Part shown: positions 58,050 to 64,000 of the stretch, piece by piece
How the letters are laid out: every line of letters starts with the position of its first letter
Position numbering within the stretch: the first letter of the stretch is position 1
Assembly (NCBI GenBank): GCA_949152475.1
Contig: OX424564.1
Span: 11,532,001 to 11,596,000 of the forward strand
Reading direction: 5' to 3'
Length of the DNA: 64,000 nt
Source: Terebella lapidaria
Lineage: Eukaryota > Annelida > Polychaeta > Terebellida > Terebellidae
The notes under the pieces: generated by a model
Told to the model about the DNA's origin: nothing
The model's database searches: none
The model's input: the letters and a program-made list of their open reading frames with translations, nothing else
Translations under genes and position numbers: made by a program

Positions 58050-58416
58050 TTTTTTCTTTTTGATACATAACACTCCTCATATGTTAAAGTACTCCTATGA
58101 TGTCTATCAATTTCGTCGCGCTTGAATCGCTTGAAGTGGGCCATTTTGGCCCAAACACGGCCCAAATGGGACTTTCCCATGTTAAATTCTCCTATACTTT
58201 ATAATGGGACACATTAAGCCTAATATCTCACTTAATATTGAGATTAGAGACTAGGAGTCAATTGTGGACATATAGGAAATGATATATGCTGAATATTCTC
58301 GTGACCTTGAATTTGATCTCTGACCTTGGTTTCAAGGTCATAGCGGCCGTTCTCGTCGAAAAATGGCTAATTTTGGACTTTGATGATCGTTTTCTCAAAA
58401 TCTGTTCAGTAACTTT
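58050..58416 (-). mobile_element. HINE-like 3' domain fragment
   Basis: Near-identical to 54695-55054, with small insertions (for example TAAAG after CATATGT at about 58084). It ends at the T-run where E3 is inserted. Confidence 0.7.
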
Positions 58417-60802
58417 TTAGGTTACCGGACCTATGGTCCGTAACCTTTTGGCATGGCGATGCGTCCGGCGTCGTCGTCGTCCGTCGTCGTCGTCGTCCGC
58501 CAACAATTTTATCTTTAAAGTTTACGATCGAATTTTTCTGAAATTTTGCACAAAAATGCCTAAAAATATTTCGAGAGGGAGGTATTTTTTAGTTTTTTGA
58601 TTTTCGCATTTTTTTCAAAATGGCAGCCGTTTTCGTCGAAAAACGGTCAATTTTGGATTTTGGCGGCCATTTTCTCAAAATCTGTTCAGTAACTTTTTTT
58701 ATTATTGATGCATAACACTCCTCATATGTACCCCTGTGACATGTATAAATTTCGTTGCGCTTGAATTGCTCGAAGTGGGCCATTTTGGGCCCAAACTCGG
58801 CCCAAATGGGACTTTCCCATGTTATATTCTCCTATGCTTTATAATGGGACACATTAAAGCCTAATATCTCACTTAATATTGGGATTAGAGACTAGGAATC
58901 AATTGTGGACATATAGGAAATGATATATGCTGAATATTGTCGTGACCTTGAATTTGACCTCTGACCTTGGTTTCAAGGTCAGAGCGGCCGTTTTCGTCGA
59001 AAAATGGCCAATTTTGGACTTCGACGGTCGTTTTCTCAAAATCTGTTCAGTAACTTTTTTTTCTTATTGATGAAAAACACTCCTCATATGTACCCCTGTG
59101 ACATGTATAAATTTCGTTGCGCTTGAATTGCTTGAAGTGGGCCATTTTGGGCCCAAACTCGGCCCAAATGTGACTTTCCCATGTTAAATTTTCCTATGCT
59201 TTATAATGGCACACATTAAGCCTAATATCTCACTTAATATTGAAATTAGAGACTAGGAATGAATTGTGAACATATAGGAAATGATATATGCTGAATATTC
59301 TCGTGACCTTGAATTTGACTTTTGACCTCATTTTCAAGGTCACAGGACAAAATGGCTAATATCTCGCTTATTATCGACTTTACAGCTTAGGAATCAGTTG
59401 TGAACATATAGGAAATGATATATGCTGAATATTCTTGTGACCTTGAATTTGACCTTTGACGTCATTTTCAAGGTCACATGACAAAATGGCTAAGATCTCG
59501 CTTATTATCGACTTTACAGTTTAGGAATCAATTGTGAACATATAGGAAATGATATATGCTGAATATTTTCGTGACCTTGAATTTGACCTTTGACCTCATT
59601 TCCAAGGTCGCAGGACAAAATTGCTAATATCTCGCTTATTATCGACTTTACAGCTTAGGAATCAATTGTGTACATATAGGAAATGATATATGCTGAATAT
59701 TTTCGTGACCTTGAATTTGACCTTTGACCTCATTTCCAAGGTCGCAGGACAAAATTGCTAATATCTCGCTTATTATCGACCTTACAGCTTAGGAATCAAT
59801 TGTGTACATATAGGAAATGATATATGCTGAATATTCTCGTGGCCTTGAATTTGAGCTTTGACCTCATTTTCAAGGTCACAGGACAAAATGGCCAATATCT
59901 TGCTTATTAGCAACTTTACAGCTTAGGAATCGATTGTGAACATATAGGAAATGATATATGCTGAAAATTCTCGTGACCTTGAATTTGACCTTTGACCTCA
60001 TTTTCAAGGTCACAGGACAAAACGGCCAATATCTTGCTTATTAGCGACTTTACAGCTTAGGAATCAATTGTGAACATATAGGAAATGATATATGCTGAAA
60101 ATTCTCATGACCTTGAATTTGACCTTTGACCTCATTTTCAAGGTCACATGACAAAATGGCTAATATCTCGCTTATTATCGACTTTACAGCTTAGGAATCA
60201 ATTGTGAACATATTGGAAATGATATATGCTGAATATTCTCATGACCTTGAATTTGACCTTTGACCTCATTTCCAAGGTCACAGGACAAAATGGCCAATAT
60301 CTTGCTGATTAGCGCCTTTACAGCTTAGAAATCAATTGTGAACATATAGGAAATGATATATGCTGAATATTCTAGTGACCTTGAATTTGACTTTTGACCT
60401 GATTTTCAAGGTCAACAGGACAAAATGGCTAACATCTCGCTTATTATCGACTTTACAGCTTAGGAATCAATTGTGAACATATAGGAAATGATATATTCTG
60501 AATTTTTTATTGATATTGAATTTGACCTTTGACCTAAATTTCAAGGTCAGTCATTTTATTTTCAGTCAGATTACAAAATGGCTTATATCTCGCTTATTAT
60601 CAAATTTACAGCTTAGGGGTCCATAGTGAACATATAGGAAATGATGTATGCTGAATAGTTTGGTGATCTAGAATTTAACCTTTGATCCCATTTTCAAGGT
60701 TAGAGATATGGCGATTTCAGTGGTCACCTTGAATTTGACATTCAACTTTCTCGGCTTAACTCTGTATATTTCTCCGGTAACCTTTCTAGCCCATTGGGCT
60801 AA
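58417..60802 (-). mobile_element. HINE-like element, nested copy E3
   Basis: 3' end TTAGGTTACCGGACCTATGG, a longer GTCGTCGTC run, two 3'-domain repeats, then about 11 satellite monomers (59270-60740) and the 5' end CTAGCCCATTGGGCTAA ending at 60802. It parallels E2 at an offset of about 3364 bases, with about three extra monomers. Confidence 0.78.
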
Positions 60803-63042
60803 TTTTTGTTTACGAGCGAATTTTTCTGAAATTTTGCACAAAAATACTTAAAAATAATTCAAGAAGGACGTATTTTTTAGTTTTTTGATTTTCGCATTTT
60901 TTTCAAAATGGCGGCCATTTTCGACGAAAAATGCCTGATTTTGGACTTTGGCGGCCATTTTCTCAAAATCTGTTCAGTAACTTTTTTTCTTTTTGATACA
61001 TAACACTCCTCATATGTACTTCTATGATGTCTATTAATTTCGTTGCACTTGAATCGCTCGAAGTGGGCCATTTTGGTCCAAACTCGGCCCGAATGGGACT
61101 TTCCCATGTTGAATTCTCCTATGCTTTATAATGGGACACATTATGCCTAATATCCCACTTAATATTGAGATTAGAGACTAGGAATCAATTGTGGACATAT
61201 AGGAAATGATATATGCTGAATATTCTCGTGACCTTGAATTTGACCTTTGACCTCATTTTCAAGGTCACAGGACAAAATGGCTAATATCTTGCTTATTATC
61301 GACTTTACAGCTTAGGAATCAATTGTGGACATATATGAAATGATATATGCTGAATATTCTGATGACCTTGAATTTGACCTTCGACCCCATTTTCAAGGTC
61401 ATAGGACAAAATGGCTAATATCTCGCTTGTTATCGACTTTACAGCTTAGGAATCAGTTATGAACGTATAGGAAATGATATATACAGATTATTGTCATGAC
61501 CTTGAATTTGACCTTTGACCTCATTTTCAAGGTCACAGGACAAAATTACTAATATCTCATTTATTATCGATTTTACAGCTTAGGAATCAATTGTGGACAT
61601 ATAGGAAATGATATATGCTGAATATTCTTGTGACCTTGAATTTGACCTCTGACGTCATTCTCAAGGTCACAGGACAAAATGGCTCATATCTTGCTCTTGT
61701 ATTGACTGCATGGCTTGGGAATCAATTGTGGACATATAGAAAATGATACACACTGAATATTTTGATGACCTTGAATTTGACCTTTGCCTGCATTTTCAAG
61801 ACCACAGCACAAAATTGCTAATATCTCTCTGATTATTGAATTTACAGCTTAGCAATCAACTGTGGACATGATATATGCTTAATATTATATATGCTGAATA
61901 TTCTCTTGACCTTGAATCTAACCAGTGACCTGGCTAACATCTAAAATATTAAACATTGTCCGGTAACCTATCTTCGGCCCTTGGCCTAATTTTATCTTTT
62001 TTGTTTACGGGAGAATTTTTCTGAAATTTTGCACAAAAATGCTTAAAAATAATTCAAGAAGGACGTATTTTTTAGTTTTTTGATTTTCACATTTTTTTCA
62101 AAATGGCGGCCGTTTTCGACGAAAAATGCCTGATTTCGGACTTTGGCGGCCATTTTATCAAAATCTGTTCAGTAATTTTTTTTTCTTTTTGATACATAAC
62201 ACTCCTCATATGTACTCCTATGATGTGTGTAAGTTTCGTTGCGTTTGAATCCCTCAAAGTGGGCCATTTTGGCCCGAACTCGGCCCAAATGGGACTTTCC
62301 CATGTTAAATTCTCCTATGCTTTATAATGGGACACATTATGCCTAATATCTCACTTGATATTGAGATTAGATACTAGGAATCAATTGTGGACATATAGGA
62401 AATGATATATGCTGAATATTCTCGTGACCTTGAATTTGACCTCTGACCTCAGTTTCAAGGTCAGAGCACAAAATGGCTTATATCTCGCTTATTATCGACT
62501 CTACAGCTTAGGAATCAATTGTGGACATATAGGAAATAATATATGCTGAATATTCTCGTGACCTTGAATTTGATCTCTGACCTCAGTTTCAAGGTCAGAG
62601 CACAAAATGGCTTATATCTCGCTTATTATCGACTCTACAGCTTAGGAATCAATTGTGGACATATAGGAAATGATATATGCTGAATATTCTGATGACCTTG
62701 AATTTGACCTCTTACCTCATTTTCAAACTGGCTCATATCTTGCTCCTCTATTGACTGTATGGCTTGGGAAGCAATTGTGGACATCATATAGAAAATGATA
62801 TACATTGAATATTTTGATGACCTTGAATTTGACCTTTGCCCCTTCATTTTCAAGGCCACAGCACAAAATTGCTAATATCTCTCTGATTATTGAATTTACA
62901 GCTTAGCAATCAACTGTGGACATGATATATGCTTAATGTTATATATGCTGAATATTCTCTTGACCTTGAATTTAATCAGTGACCTGGCTAACATCTAAAA
63001 TATTAAACATTGTCCGGTAACCTATCTTCGGCCCTTGGCCTA
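60803..63042 (-). mobile_element. Two truncated HINE-like copies
   Basis: 60803-61989 and 61990-63042 each run from the 3' domain (AATTTTTCTGAAATTTTGCAC in the first; shared body) through five or so monomers to a 5' end in which the hairpin reads TTCGGCCCTTGGCCTAA. They share a diagnostic tail (TTGACTG then GCTTGGGAA; GATATATGCTTAAT) at an offset of about 1050 bases, so one is probably a duplicate of the other. Confidence 0.7.
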
Positions 63043-63975
63043 ATTTTTTGATTTTCGCATTTTTCTCAAAATGGCGGCCATTTTTGACGAAAAATGGCCA
63101 ATTTTGGATTTTGGCGGCCATTTTCTCAGATTTTTGTTTCAAAAGATTCCCCTTATGTACCTTTATGATGTGTATAAGTTTTGTTGCCCTTGAATCGCCG
63201 GTCTCCGTGTGGTGGCCATTTTGAATTTTTGACGGATCTGCGAAAAAATTTTTTTGCCCCAAATGGCATTACTATACATCTTGGGTCATTTCTAGGCAAA
63301 AAAAAATGTTCACCCTTTAAAAAAAATTTTGACTTTTTCCCTTCATATTGGGAGCTGACAGGACTGTACTCATAGAACGCTTGAAGATAGAGCTTAGATA
63401 TTGGCACTTTCAAATAGGAAGTCATATATGGCGATTTGGGAGGTGACCTTGAATTTTACCTTTGATGACCTTGAAAGGTCAAAACAGCCATTTTGGGGTG
63501 AACAAAAAATTTGCCTCTACAGATGAAATGCATGTAGATAGAGCTTCAGTTTGCATTATGAACATATAGGAAGTCACATATGGAACAAATAAAGATGACC
63601 TTGATTTTGACCTTGAGTGCTAAATGTCTGGCTTGAAGTCTTGAAAGTGGCCTCTGAAGCTTAAACTTTTGCACATACAGGTTAGGATTGTGTATAAGCC
63701 TATAAAAAGTGATGTATAAATGGCACATCTTTTGGTGACCTTGAACTTGACCTTAAACGACCTTGAAGGGCTCAAAATCTTAAATTGGCCTCTACAAACG
63801 AAAAACTTGTTGATAAAGGTTATATGTTTGTATTATGAACATATATGAAGTCATATGCAGCATACCTCATGGAGACATTGAAATTCACGGAGACGACCTT
63901 GACTGGTAAATCTCAAAATCATATGTCACCTACTATGCTTAAAAATAAAATTGTCCGGTAACCTGTCTTAGCCTT
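63043..63975 (-). mobile_element. HINE-like element of the H2 subfamily
   Basis: Shares with H2 the interior words ACTGTACTCATAGAACGCTTG, GCACTTTCAAATAGGAAGTC-like and AAATGGCATTACTAT-like sequence. The 5' end reads GTCCGGTAACC then TCTTAGCC at about 63953-63972. It starts inside the 3' domain, truncated by the neighbouring copy. Confidence 0.7.
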
Positions 63976-64000
63976 TTGATTTGATAGCATGTATGTACAA

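Noticed and set aside
52730..63000. Regularly spaced repeats that might suggest a CRISPR-like array
   Set aside because: The whole 134-bp unit is repeated, with no unique spacers, in a eukaryotic genome; this is a satellite.
1..64000. tRNA, rRNA or other structured RNA genes
   Set aside because: I looked for tRNA box A/B-like pairs and rRNA-like stretches by eye and saw none that I could support; a covariance-model scan would be needed to exclude them.

Overview
This is animal nuclear DNA: intron-rich genes with GT-AG splice sites, AATAAA polyadenylation signals and dense transposable elements. It is most likely a marine invertebrate. I lean towards a mollusc or another lophotrochozoan, because TACATGTA words are common and the repeats resemble the tandem-repeat-cored 'pearl'/HINE elements known from bivalves. 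The lineage is inference only.

Five host genes can be read. NUDT19 (Nudix hydrolase; minus; 5100-6562; 3 exons), PHKB (phosphorylase kinase regulatory beta subunit; minus; 8702-21676; 23 constitutive or chosen exons plus 2 alternative duplicates), ITFG1/TIP (FG-GAP membrane protein; plus; 30290-36142; 15 exons), GPATCH1 (spliceosome-associated G-patch protein; minus; 37411-44539; 19 exons) and a single-exon SOCS6-like gene (plus; 50307-51644). I traced exon borders by hand. The joined coding lengths are exact multiples of three and close to the human sizes: 378, 1118, 617 and 962 aa for the four spliced genes, and 445 aa for the SOCS gene. PHKB and ITFG1 lie head to head, as they do in vertebrates, but a retrotransposon now sits between them. 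ITFG1 and GPATCH1 are tail to tail.

Mobile DNA fills the rest. From left to right: a DIRS-type tyrosine-recombinase retrotransposon (1-4560) split by a Helentron/HINE-like element; an inverted-repeat MITE (7143-7523); a second HINE-like copy inside PHKB (18781-19881); a long inverted repeat upstream of PHKB (22401-22932); a non-autonomous Ty3/gypsy LTR element with a tandemly duplicated gag (24125-29420) that shares its left LTR with a remnant of another copy; small TIR elements in introns of ITFG1 and GPATCH1; a decayed Ty3/gypsy pol (about 44900-47550); a LINE fragment (48152-49126); and an 11-kb nest of HINE-like copies (52620-63975).

The two most interesting signals are: (1) two separate pairs of tandemly duplicated exons in PHKB, each pair of identical, non-multiple-of-three length (160/160 and 98/98 nt) with matching phases, which is the signature of mutually exclusive splicing and gives four potential subunit isoforms; (2) a mobile family whose core is a satellite of about 134 bp in which typical monomers carry a perfect nuclear-receptor DR1 site flanked by NR5A/ERR-type extended half-sites. 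It has hairpin-forming ends and has repeatedly inserted into a poly(T) tract of its own family.
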